This document shows, piece by piece, positions 26,825 to 34,713 of a stretch of DNA of 64,000 nucleotides (position 1 is its first letter; every line of letters starts with the position of its first letter). The notes under the pieces are model-generated. The model did no database searches and was not told the origin of the DNA. It was given only the letters and a program-made list of their open reading frames with translations. Source of the stretch: Propionivibrio hellwigii (GTDB lineage Bacteria > Pseudomonadota > Gammaproteobacteria > Burkholderiales > Rhodocyclaceae); contig NZ_JBEUWX010000002.1 in assembly GCF_041770905.1 (NCBI RefSeq), positions 806,001 through 870,000 on the forward strand, in the 5' to 3' direction. The position numbers and the translations under genes are program-made.

Positions 26825-27354
26825 ATCTGTTGCGCCGCACCGTTCCTCATCGCGCCTATCTGACGCCACGCCCCGGCATCTTGCGCTGCGCCCTGCTCTG
26901 CACCCTGTTCTGCGCCGTCCCCGTTGCTGCGGAAACACTCGATTGCGTCACCACCGAATGGAAGTTGATCGGCGCCAATCACAAAGTGTGCGTGGAAGCC
27001 TTCGCCGACCCGCAGATTTCCGGCGTCACCTGCCATGTCAGCCAGGCGCGTACCGGCGGTGTCAAAGGTTCGTTCGGTGTCGCGCAAGATCCATCGCAAT
27101 TTTCGCTCTCCTGCACGCAAACCGGCCCCATCGTCCTGCCTGAGAAACTGCCGAAAAAAGCCACCGTTTTCAGCAAAGACACCTCCTTGCTGTTCAAGGA
27201 AACCCAGGTTATCCGCCTGTGGGATGCCGCCCGCCAGACGCTCGTTTACCTTGCCATCAGCCGCAAGCTGATCAACGGCGCGCCGGCCAATAGCATCTCC
27301 AGCGTAGCGCTTATGCCGCAAGGCAGCCCGTCAGGCCAGGCGAACAGCCGCTAA
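26821..27354 (+). CDS. creA: CreA family periplasmic protein
   Basis: A 177-aa protein of unknown biochemical role. The hydrophobic segment ILRCALLCTLFCAVPVAAE forms a signal peptide ending near residue 40. The mature part carries the CreA signature: HKVCVEAFADPQISGVTCHV, ARTGGVKGSFGVAQDPSQF, SCTQTGPI, and an LFKETQVIRLWDAARQTLVY segment. Cysteines at VTCHV and LSCTQ are positioned for a disulfide. Family members are about 155-170 aa. The start is fixed by the ATGA overlap with the transporter. Confidence 0.85.
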   Translation: MNLLRRTVPHRAYLTPRPGILRCALLCTLFCAVPVAAETLDCVTTEWKLIGANHKVCVEAFADPQISGVTCHVSQARTGGVKGSFGVAQDPSQFSLSCTQTGPIVLPEKLPKKATVFSKDTSLLFKETQVIRLWDAARQTLVYLAISRKLINGAPANSISSVALMPQGSPSGQANSR

Positions 27355-27360
27355 CGCCAG

Positions 27361-27612
27361 CCTAAACCACCGGCCGGAGCCCCTTGTATCGAGGGCATCT
27401 CCGAGGGGTTGCCTGGAAGCCCGCGTAAACAGGCTATCTCCGATGAGGCACCCGGAAGCCCGCGTAAACAGGGCATTTCGGAGAAGGTGCCGGCAAACCC
27501 TTTATCCACGCGGGTTTCAGAGGAAGCGCCGGGAAACACCCTATCCACGCAGGTTTCCAGGCCCCTGCCCGGAGCGCCTTTATTGACGCGGGCTCCAGAG
27601 GCGCTTCCGGCA
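27361..27612. repeat. RA repeat array (about 40-nt degenerate units)
   Basis: Six or so tandem units between the convergent ends of creA and sua5. Each unit has a core such as AAGCCCGCGTAAACAGGGCAT or AACCCTTTATCCACGCGGGTT flanked by CCGGA/GAGG blocks, so each is a short imperfect palindrome. Open frames across the array give repetitive low-complexity peptides and are not genes. Confidence 0.75.
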
Positions 27613-27623
27613 AATGCTTTGGA

Positions 27624-28664
27624 CTATTGATGCGTGCCGCCGGCGCCCGCGGCAGCACGGCAGATGCGGTCGGCGACCGCCGCCCATTCCGGGCGATCGG
27701 GGACGGCTTCGACGACGATCACGTCACATCCTCCGCGATCGGCGGTGCGCAGCGCGGCATAGAGGCCGCGCGCAAAGCCTTCCGCTTCGTCCGGAAGCAA
27801 GCACCAGGAGCGTGCCGGCAGAGAGGCGGCCGATGAGGAATGCGCGATCAATGCGGCGGACTGGCCAGTGTGGTGCAATGCGGCAAGGGTTTCCGCCAAG
27901 ACCGCCGCAGCCACGACACGCACCGGCGTGCGCGGCGCATAGTGTGCGGCGAGCGCACCCGGAACGCGGGGGGATCCGGTAGGTTGCGCCTGCCCCGGCA
28001 TTGCCGGCATCAGGCCGATGACCGCAGCGATCTGCCCGGGCGTAATATGCCCGGGACGCAGGATGCGCGGCGGCACGTCCAGGTTTGAAAGGTCGATGAT
28101 CGTCGATTCGATGCCCACATCGCAGGCGCCGCCATCGAGCACCAGCGAGACGGCATCGCCCAATTCTTCGCGCACATGCGCGGCGTCGGTCGGGCTGATG
28201 CGGCCGAAACGATTGGCCGAGGGCGCAGCGATGCCGCACATGCCCTGCCGCCCGCCGCCCGCCTGCGCATAAGCACGCAGCAGCGCCAGCGCCAGTGGGT
28301 GAGCCGGCGCACGCAGCCCTACCGTTTCCTGACCGCCGGTGACGGCAAGCGGCGTTGCCGGTGCGCGCTTAAGAATCAGCGTCAACGGCCCCGGCCAGAA
28401 GGCTTCCGCCAGATCCCAGGCCGTTTGCGGAATATCGACCGCCCAGCGCTCGATATGTGCCGCGCCCGGGAGATGGACGATAACAGGATGGTCGGCCGGA
28501 CGCCCTTTGGCGGCAAAGATTTTGGCGACGGCTTCCGGATTGGCGGCATTCGCCCCCAACCCGTAAACGGTTTCGGTCGGGAAGGCGACCAGTTCACCCG
28601 CCTGCAGCAGGCGGACGGCCGCGTCGAGGGAAGCGCGCACGGCGTCATCAAGGACTCTGGACAT
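27624..28664 (-). CDS. L-threonylcarbamoyladenylate synthase, Sua5 type
   Basis: Makes threonylcarbamoyl-AMP from threonine, bicarbonate and ATP, the first step of the t6A37 tRNA modification. The 346-aa protein has the YrdC domain (about 1-210: ELVAFPTETVYGLGANA, KIFAAKGRPADHPVIVHL, CGIAAPSANRFGRISPT, STIIDLS) followed by the C-terminal Sua5 domain (from about residue 240, SPRVPGALAAHYAPRTPV). This is the long form rather than the single-domain TsaC. The start MSRVLDDAVRA at 28664 is chosen; a longer version from 28706 adds residues not typical of the family. Confidence 0.93.
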   Translation of the reverse strand: MSRVLDDAVRASLDAAVRLLQAGELVAFPTETVYGLGANAANPEAVAKIFAAKGRPADHPVIVHLPGAAHIERWAVDIPQTAWDLAEAFWPGPLTLILKRAPATPLAVTGGQETVGLRAPAHPLALALLRAYAQAGGGRQGMCGIAAPSANRFGRISPTDAAHVREELGDAVSLVLDGGACDVGIESTIIDLSNLDVPPRILRPGHITPGQIAAVIGLMPAMPGQAQPTGSPRVPGALAAHYAPRTPVRVVAAAVLAETLAALHHTGQSAALIAHSSSAASLPARSWCLLPDEAEGFARGLYAALRTADRGGCDVIVVEAVPDRPEWAAVADRICRAAAGAGGTHQ

Positions 28665-28762
28665 GGTATGACGGGTCTGGGAGTATCTGACAGGGCCTGG
28701 AACCAAAAGATGAAGAAACAGTCACGGGCAACCTCGGGTTGCGCGCAAAAGGCAAAAAGCGT

Positions 28763-29260
28763 TCAGGGCAAATCGGACAGGGTCTTGGCCAGCACTTTTT
28801 CCCTCTGCCGGGCGCGAAAGGCGGAGAGTTTGGCCGCCAGTTCGGCATCGTTCAACGCCAGCATGGCGACCGCGAACAGCGCGGCATTGACGGCGCCTGC
28901 TTCGCCCACAGCAAAGGTGGCGACGGGGATGCCGCCCGGCATCTGCACCATCGCCAGCAGCGAATCGATTCCTTGCAGATATTTTGAAGGCATCGGCACG
29001 GCCAGTACGGGCAACTCGGTTTTGGCGGCCAGCACGCCCGCCAGATGCGCCGCGCCGCCCGCTGCGCCGATCAGCACCTTCATGCCGCGCGCTCCGGCAT
29101 GGGCGGCATAGTCGAGCGCGGCGTCCGGCGTGCGGTGCGCGGATAGCACTTTGGCCTCGTAAGGGATGCCGAACTGGGCAAGCGTTTCAGCGCAATGACG
29201 CATGATCGGCCAATCGCTGTCCGATCCCATTACGATGCCGATGAGCGCCTGTCTGGACAT
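28763..29260 (-). CDS. purE: N5-carboxyaminoimidazole ribonucleotide mutase
   Basis: Converts N5-CAIR to CAIR in purine synthesis (class I PurE). The 165-aa protein has GIVMGSDSDWPIMRHCAE at the N-terminus, VLSAHRTPDAALDYA with the active-site His, and GAAGGAAHLAGVLAAKTELP. The start at 29260 is supported by AAGGAG 7 nt upstream. Its usual partner purK (N5-CAIR synthetase), which class I PurE needs, is not next to it; sua5 follows after 98 nt. Confidence 0.96.
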   Translation of the reverse strand: MSRQALIGIVMGSDSDWPIMRHCAETLAQFGIPYEAKVLSAHRTPDAALDYAAHAGARGMKVLIGAAGGAAHLAGVLAAKTELPVLAVPMPSKYLQGIDSLLAMVQMPGGIPVATFAVGEAGAVNAALFAVAMLALNDAELAAKLSAFRARQREKVLAKTLSDLP

Positions 29261-29299
29261 AAGATTCTCCTTGGGCATGGTTGTCTACGAATTTCCTGA

Positions 29300-30172
29300 T
29301 TACGCGTTATTGCCTGCGCCATTCTGCACGCTGTTTCGCGCACTCTCCAGCGTGTTGGCGAGCAGCATGGCGATCGTCATCGGGCCGACGCCGCCCGGCA
29401 CCGGCGTGATGGCGCCGGCCACGACACGGGCCGCGTCAAAATCAACATCGCCGCACAGTTTGCCATCCGGCAAGCGGTTGATGCCGACGTCGATGACCAC
29501 GGCGCCCGGCTTGATCATCTCGCCCGTAATGAAGCGGGGTTTGCCGACGGCTGCCACCAGAATGTCGGCGCGGCGGCAGTGCGCCGCCAGGTCACGCGTG
29601 CGCGAATGGCAGACGGTGACGGTTGCGCCGGCGTGCATCAACAGCATCGCCATCGGTTTGCCGACGATGTTCGAGCGGCCGACAATGACGGCCTCCTTGC
29701 CGGCGACATCGACCCCCGCCTCTTCCAGCAGCCGCATCGCACCGCGCGGCGTACAGGGGACAAAGCACGGCAGGCCGAGCACCAGTGCGCCGACATTTTC
29801 GGCGCGAAAGCCATCCACATCTTTTTCCGCCACAATCGCATCGAGCACGGCTTCGGCGTCGAACTGCGCTGGCAGCGGCAATTGCACGAGAATGCCGTGA
29901 ATGGCCGGATCGGCATTGAGCGCACGGATCTTTGCCAACACATCGGCCTGCGTCGCATCACCGGGGAAAACGTGCTTTTCGGAGTAAAAACCGGCATCGG
30001 CGCAGGCATTGACCTTATTACGCACATAGACCTGCGAGGCGGGGTTTTCACCGACGAGAATCACCGCCAGGCCCGGGCGCGCGCCGCGAGACGCCAGTGC
30101 TTCGGCCTCTTGCCGGAAGTTTGCGCGCAATGTTTTGGCCAGCGCATTGCCGTCGAGAATGTGTGCTGTCAT
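29300..30172 (-). CDS. folD: methylenetetrahydrofolate dehydrogenase / methenyltetrahydrofolate cyclohydrolase
   Basis: Bifunctional one-carbon enzyme interconverting 5,10-methylene-, methenyl- and 10-formyl-tetrahydrofolate with NADP. The 290-aa protein shows the catalytic YVRNKVNACADAG region with Lys, the GILVQLPLPAQF signature, EKDVDGF, PCTPRGAMRLLEEAG, the Rossmann motif VIVGRSNIVGKPMA and the C-terminal PVPGGVGPMTIAMLLANT. It is upstream of purE on the same strand, consistent with a shared supply of 10-formyl-THF for purine synthesis. Confidence 0.97.
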   Translation of the reverse strand: MTAHILDGNALAKTLRANFRQEAEALASRGARPGLAVILVGENPASQVYVRNKVNACADAGFYSEKHVFPGDATQADVLAKIRALNADPAIHGILVQLPLPAQFDAEAVLDAIVAEKDVDGFRAENVGALVLGLPCFVPCTPRGAMRLLEEAGVDVAGKEAVIVGRSNIVGKPMAMLLMHAGATVTVCHSRTRDLAAHCRRADILVAAVGKPRFITGEMIKPGAVVIDVGINRLPDGKLCGDVDFDAARVVAGAITPVPGGVGPMTIAMLLANTLESARNSVQNGAGNNA

Positions 30173-30288
30173 GGTGTTTTATCGCGGTCATCTGAAAGCG
30201 GGCATTATACCGGCGCCCTGCGTCGCCACACAGGCTGATGCGCGCGTACCCTTGCTCGCAGAGCCTTGATCCACCGTCATCTCAGAAT

Positions 30289-30507
30289 AGCGTCTTCCTT
30301 TACCAAACTACGGCGTTGCTGTGTTGGCCTGGCCTTGCCGTACTGCGTGGTCGCGTGGTCTGCCTGCGGCTTACCGCCTTGTCTTTTGCAACGTCGAGCC
30401 ATAGCGTCTTCCTTTGCCAAAATACTGCGTTGGCTCGCCTTGCCGTACTACTCGTACTGTCAGTGGCTCGCCGCCTTGCCTTTTGGCAAAGTCGAGCCGC
30501 TATTAAG
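30289..30507. repeat. RB palindromic element, two tandem copies
   Basis: Two copies (about 30289-30403 and 30404-30507). Each starts with CTTCCTTT(A/G)CCAAA and ends with CTTTTGGCAAAGTCGAGCC or a variant. The ends are inverted repeats (TTTGCCAAAA...TTTTGGCAAA) extending inwards through GGCTCGCC-type blocks, so each copy could fold into a long hairpin. No coding potential is seen. The stretch 30173-30288 between folD and this array holds nothing recognised. Confidence 0.7.
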
Positions 30508-30555
30508 CTTCTGTAGCACCCCTCTGAAATCCATAAAAACAGGGTAGAAAACATA

Positions 30556-30778
30556 AAATGCCCTGAAGCCCTCTAAATACGTGGGGTTCAGGGCATCAAA
30601 AAACATAAACCGGAACACCGTACCCGACAAACCCTCTGAAACCCTTTATGCACGGACATCTCCGAGGATGCCCGGAACCCCTTATAAACAGAGCATCTCA
30701 GAGCACCCGCCCGCAAACGCCCTATTTATAAGGGCTTCAGGGGCGTCTACCCGGAGCGCCTTTATTTATAAGGGTTTC
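30556..30778. repeat. RA repeat array
   Basis: About five degenerate 40-nt units with cores such as AACCCTTTATGCACGGACATC and ACGCCCTATTTATAAGGGCTT. The first unit (30556-30600) is an almost perfect palindrome: GCCCTGAAGCCC to GGGGTTCAGGGC. Confidence 0.75.
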
Positions 30779-31036
30779 CGGGCATATCCTTTCGCGTATT
30801 CGATCACTACGAAGCACCCAAAACCCCCTTAGGCGCAGCCGCAGGCGCGGGGCAGTTTGGCGGGAACAAGGGCTTGATTGTTTGAGCGCAGCGAGTTAAT
30901 CAAGCCCGCCGCCAAGCAACCCGCGGCAAGGAGTTTTCTGCGCCTCGGGGTCGCCTTTCTTTGCTGACTTTCTTTGGCGAGGCAAAGAAAGTCAGCGGGG
31001 TGCGCTGCCGCTCAGCGCAACAGCATCAAAAGAAGC
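30779..31036. repeat. RC repeat block, copy 1 (about 250 bp)
   Basis: Very similar, judged by eye, to 54173-54428. It contains CTTAGGCGCAGCCGCAGGCG, an inverted pair around AACAAGGGCTTGATT...AATCAAGCCC, and the hairpin GCTGACTTTCTTTG...CAAAGAAAGTCAGC. No gene-like frame is seen. Confidence 0.75.
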
Positions 31037-31091
31037 CTTGCGGGCGGAGCCAGCACTTACAGTCAAACAACCCTTTCAATCCTTGTTTTTA

Positions 31092-31148
31092 GGTTCTTCC
31101 GGGTGCCTGCCCGCTAGCCCGCGTATTTAGGGCATCTCCGGGCAGGTC
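31092..31148. repeat. RA repeat unit
   Basis: A single unit TGCCCGCTAGCCCGCGTATT-TAGGGC-ATCTCCGGGCAGG running up to the stop codon of the metallophosphoesterase gene. It is the same unit as the one after RC copy 2 at about 54488. Confidence 0.65.
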
Positions 31149-32287
31149 TATTTTTGAATACCCCGACGCAAAGTCATTTCGGTAATCTCGGAAGGACGCC
31201 CCAAACGCAGCGGGAACCCGGCCCAGAGCCCTGTACCGTTGCTGACGTAGAGCTGCATACTGCCCACCGTGTACAGTCCGGACACAAAGCCTTCATTGGC
31301 CAGCCGTGTCAGCAGATGGATGCCGGCAATCTGGCCGCCATGCGTATGACCGGAAAGCTGCACGTCGACGCCGGCAGCGGCGTGCGCTGCCGCATCGCCC
31401 GGGCGATGCGCCATCAACACGGTGAACGCCTTTCTATCCGCGCCCGACAGCGCCGCCGTCAGATTGGGCATGGCCGCGTCGAATCGGGCAGCGGCAGGAT
31501 CGCTGACGCCGGCGATGACCAGCTGCGCGCCATCGCGCGAAATGACGGCATGCTGGTTGATCAGCAGATGCAGACCGAGATCGCCAAAAGCGCGCGCCCA
31601 TTCCCCCGCGTTCGAGTAATACTCATGGTTGCCAAGAATGGCATAAACACCGTTTCTGGCGCGCAGCTTGGCAAGCGGTGCGACATCGGCCGCGCGCTTG
31701 TCTACCCGGCCATCGACAAGATCGCCGGTGATCAGGATCAGATCGGGATTCAGTGCATTCACTTGCGTGACGACAGCCTCCACCCAGGAAGCCGTCAGCA
31801 GGCGGCTGGCATGCAGGTCGCTGATCTGCACGATGCGCAGTCCGTCAAAGGCCGCCGGCAGACGGGGCGCCACGATTTCCACCGTTTTGACATCGGGGAT
31901 GCGAATGGCCTGCGTCACGCCAAGCGCGCTCAAAATGACGGCCAGCGCAGCCAGGCTGTAATTCCAGCACGGGCACATCAATGAACGTCCAATGTCAAGC
32001 CCGGCATAGCGAAGCAGGGCAAACACCAGCGCCACCACATCCTTGAGCAGCAAAAAAGCTGCCAGCAGGAGAAAGGCGCCAAACAGCCAGCCTAACAGCA
32101 GATGCACGCCAAACGGCAGTTCAGGCGAGGCCAGACCGCCCGGGCGCAGACGCAGGAAAAGATAGTGCTGCGAAATCAGGAAGAGCAGCGCAGCCACCAG
32201 CCACTTGCCGGTACCGCCCCACGGCATAGGCACGATAAAGCGCCATGCAACGTAGGCGAATACCAGACCCGTCAATAAATGAACCAT
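31148..32287 (-). CDS. membrane-anchored metallophosphoesterase
   Basis: A 379-aa protein with four to five hydrophobic helices in the first 130 residues, followed by a calcineurin-like phosphoesterase domain facing a membrane surface. Metal ligands are visible in order: QISDLHAS, TGDLVDG, LGNHEYY, MAHRPGD and SGHTHGGQ. This resembles the YkuE/YaeI group, some of which act on UDP-diacylglucosamine-like or other membrane-linked phosphodiesters; the substrate here is unknown. The start at 32287 has a GGAG site 8 nt upstream. Its stop codon borders an RA repeat. Confidence 0.88.
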   Translation of the reverse strand: MVHLLTGLVFAYVAWRFIVPMPWGGTGKWLVAALLFLISQHYLFLRLRPGGLASPELPFGVHLLLGWLFGAFLLLAAFLLLKDVVALVFALLRYAGLDIGRSLMCPCWNYSLAALAVILSALGVTQAIRIPDVKTVEIVAPRLPAAFDGLRIVQISDLHASRLLTASWVEAVVTQVNALNPDLILITGDLVDGRVDKRAADVAPLAKLRARNGVYAILGNHEYYSNAGEWARAFGDLGLHLLINQHAVISRDGAQLVIAGVSDPAAARFDAAMPNLTAALSGADRKAFTVLMAHRPGDAAAHAAAGVDVQLSGHTHGGQIAGIHLLTRLANEGFVSGLYTVGSMQLYVSNGTGLWAGFPLRLGRPSEITEMTLRRGIQK

Positions 32288-32503
32288 GAATCACGCTCCC
32301 GTGTTCAGGCGGTTCAGGCTCCGGCACTGAACCGTCACAGAATCGTCCAGAAATTGGAGAGTTCGCGGCGCGCATTGTAACAACATGGCAAACCCGCGGC
32401 ATGGCGGGAGGAAGGCACATTACAGACAGGACACGAGGATCACTGATCACCCGCTTTTCGGTGCAGCGCGGAGTAGACGGAAGCTTTGTTTTGCCGTACC
32501 GGC

Positions 32504-32533
32504 TTTACAAAAATTCACGGAATGACGCATAAG
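32504..32533 (+). promoter_or_regulatory. possible promoter of an orphan small transcript
   Basis: TTTACA (32504-32509), 18 nt, then CATAAG (32528-32533). It is moderate on its own and interesting only because a strong terminator with no upstream gene lies 130 nt downstream. Confidence 0.3.
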
Positions 32534-32539
32534 CGGCAC

Positions 32540-32671
32540 AGACAGCGCGCTCGGTGCGCGCTAAAGTTCATCCAACGTTTTTTGCGGGTGTTGCAGAAAA
32601 CGTTTGATCCTCCCTGACTCATCACAATGATGAGATTTATCCCGCATCCTAAGCGATGCGGGATTTTTTTA
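32540..32671 (+). ncRNA. candidate small RNA with intrinsic terminator
   Basis: The segment has the hairpin AGCGCGC/GCGCGCT (32544-32562) and ends with a strong terminator, ATCCCGCATC/GATGCGGGAT (32639-32664) plus T7. The only gene on the forward strand in this area begins far downstream at argH, and both flanking genes run leftwards, so the terminator has no obvious client. No short frame with a ribosome binding site is seen. An alternative is that the hairpin belongs to an extinct gene. Confidence 0.35.
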
Positions 32672-32752
32672 TCTGCGTTTTACCTACCTTTTATTTACGC
32701 AAGGCATTGCCGCAAAATTGACGGCCTGGCGGCTGTCTTCTTTACGGCCGGA

Positions 32753-33562
32753 TCATTTCATGCAGGCTCGGACAATCGTCCATTGGCGGCGGCTGACCGG
32801 CAGTTTTTCCGGGACGCCGCGAATGAGCGCCTGCCATTGGGTTTCGCCATCATCCTTGATCGCTTTTTCAAAACCGACAATGGCCTCGCGCGCCGCCAAG
32901 GCATTGCGGTGCAGCCGGATGAAATATCCGGAAAACTCCGCTTCAAGCTGGGTCAGCGATTCATCAAGCAGATATTCGCGCTGGGCAGTGCGCGCCGTCA
33001 CATATTTGAGGTCGGCGCGCAGATACAGGATGTCGGCAATCGGAATCAGCAAAAGCCGCCCGCGTTCGCGGCAGGAAAGATGCGCGCGGGCGCCCTGCTG
33101 AATGTCGGCCAGCGCTTGCGCCGGAATGCTTGCCCGACGCTGGCTGACTTTATTCAGGGCATCGACCAGACGCAACAGGCGCACCGGCTTGACCAAATAG
33201 TCGATGGCGTTCAGCTCAAATGCCTGCACCGCATAGCTGTCATAGGCCGTGATGAAAATGATGGCCGGCGGTATTTCGAGATGAACAAGGTGTCGCGCCA
33301 GTTCAATGCCATCCATCTTTGGCATGCGAATGTCGGTCAACACCAGGTCGACCGCTCGCCTGCTGCGTTCCGCCAGCGCCGTGATCGCGGCAATGGCCGC
33401 ATGACCGTCCGCCGCTTCGGCGACGACTTCATTCGGCACCTGTGCGGCGGCATCGGCCAGCACATCGCGCAGGCGCCGGCGCGCCGGCGCCTCATCGTCA
33501 ACCAGCACCACGGACAACGCAACCGCGGCATTCGTTGGCTCATGCATCTTCTCTTCGCTCAT
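32753..33562 (-). CDS. LytTR family response regulator (AlgR type)
   Basis: DNA-binding response regulator, 269 aa. The receiver domain (about residues 15-130) has the acidic pair VLVDDEAPARRRL, phospho-acceptor Asp in LVLTDIRMPKMDG, the Thr of FITAYDSYAVQAFE and Lys in DYLVKPVR. The LytTR DNA-binding domain occupies about 165-265 (ILYLRADLKYVTARTAQREY, FIRLHRNALA). The start MSEEKMHEP at 33562 overlaps the kinase stop by four bases. The pairing with a LytS-like kinase next to argH is the conserved AlgZ/AlgR arrangement of beta- and gammaproteobacteria. Target genes are unknown. Confidence 0.94.
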   Translation of the reverse strand: MSEEKMHEPTNAAVALSVVLVDDEAPARRRLRDVLADAAAQVPNEVVAEAADGHAAIAAITALAERSRRAVDLVLTDIRMPKMDGIELARHLVHLEIPPAIIFITAYDSYAVQAFELNAIDYLVKPVRLLRLVDALNKVSQRRASIPAQALADIQQGARAHLSCRERGRLLLIPIADILYLRADLKYVTARTAQREYLLDESLTQLEAEFSGYFIRLHRNALAAREAIVGFEKAIKDDGETQWQALIRGVPEKLPVSRRQWTIVRACMK

Positions 33563-34617
33563 AGGTCTTCGCTCCGGCAAGGCAGAAGAATATGCACACG
33601 AAATTCATGCTGCCCATTGTGCAGGGGTTGCAGACGCGTTTCCAGACGCGCCTCCAGATCGTAGTACAGCGCCAACCGTTCGCGGATATTGGCCAGCGCC
33701 ATCTGGTGACCGCTGCTCTTTCCTCCCTCCTTGTCGGCCGGATCGCTTGTGCAGGGGTTACTCATATCGATATGCAGTTCATTGCCGCGCCGCATCAGCC
33801 GCAGGCGTATTGTGCCGCCCTCGCTGATCGGCTCGATGCCGTGATAGACGGCGTTTTCCAGCAAGGGCTGCAGCATCAGCGGCGGCACCCGCATTGTTTG
33901 CGGCACGTCGATGAGCTTCCATTTAACATGCAGACGATCGCCCAGTCGCAGCTTTTCCAGGTCGAGATACTGCCGGCACAGGGCAATTTCATCGGCCAGC
34001 GGCAGCAGGTTGCGCGGATCGCGCATCAGAACGCGAAACAGCTCGGCCAATTCCTCCAGCGCCGTCTCCGCCCGGTGCGGGTCGGCGCGAATAAGGGAGA
34101 GGACGGCGTTCAGACTGTTGAAGAGAAAATGCGGACGGATACGCGCCGTCAGCGCCTGCAGGCGCGCTTCGGCAATCGCCGGTGAAAATGCACGCATACG
34201 CAGGTCGAAGTAGGTCAGCAAGGCAATAGCGGCACACGCCGCCAGCAAAGCGGATTTCAGCGGATCCGAAGGTGCGGCGAAATCTAGCCCGAGCAGTTGC
34301 CAAATATCGGCAAACAAGGCGGCTAAAAGCGAGGCTAAGGCAACGATGATGCCCCGGCCGGGCCATACAGGCAGGCGCGACAGCAACGGGCCGATCAGCG
34401 CCAGCAGGCAAAGGCTAAGCAGCAGCACGGGCTGAACCCAGGCGGCCAGCCCGATATACTGCTGAAGCCAGTCGGCAACGCCCGTACTCATCACCAGCGC
34501 CGCCGCCGCGGCCATCAGGTTAACGCCCAGCAGGATGCGCAGCATAACGCCCAAATTACGGAAATTCGGGAGCCGTTGCCCTTCCGGTGAATGCCTTATA
34601 CTATTGACCTGCCCCAT
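33559..34617 (-). CDS. LytS/AlgZ-type sensor histidine kinase
   Basis: Membrane sensor kinase, 352 aa. About five hydrophobic helices occupy residues 22-140 (VMLRILLGVNLMAAAAALVM and following). The His_kinase motif RIRPHFLFNSLNAVLSLI is near residue 165 and the ATP-binding N-box QPLLENAVYHGI near residue 250, with a short G-box region after it. There is no separate periplasmic sensor domain, so the stimulus is probably sensed in the membrane. It is co-translated with the response regulator and divergent from argH across 96 nt. Confidence 0.92.
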   Translation of the reverse strand: MGQVNSIRHSPEGQRLPNFRNLGVMLRILLGVNLMAAAAALVMSTGVADWLQQYIGLAAWVQPVLLLSLCLLALIGPLLSRLPVWPGRGIIVALASLLAALFADIWQLLGLDFAAPSDPLKSALLAACAAIALLTYFDLRMRAFSPAIAEARLQALTARIRPHFLFNSLNAVLSLIRADPHRAETALEELAELFRVLMRDPRNLLPLADEIALCRQYLDLEKLRLGDRLHVKWKLIDVPQTMRVPPLMLQPLLENAVYHGIEPISEGGTIRLRLMRRGNELHIDMSNPCTSDPADKEGGKSSGHQMALANIRERLALYYDLEARLETRLQPLHNGQHEFRVHILLPCRSEDL

Positions 34618-34713
34618 AACTTATGACTCAATCGCTGTACGCGCGCTGCATCCGCGAAACCTATCGCATATTCCAAAGCGCATATTCATTCTAGCCCAAG
34701 CAAGGCTCCCGAT

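Noticed and set aside
27351..27658. Short frames with repeated peptides over the RA array
   Set aside because: The peptide repeats are a by-product of the 40-nt DNA repeats and occur on both strands and in several frames.
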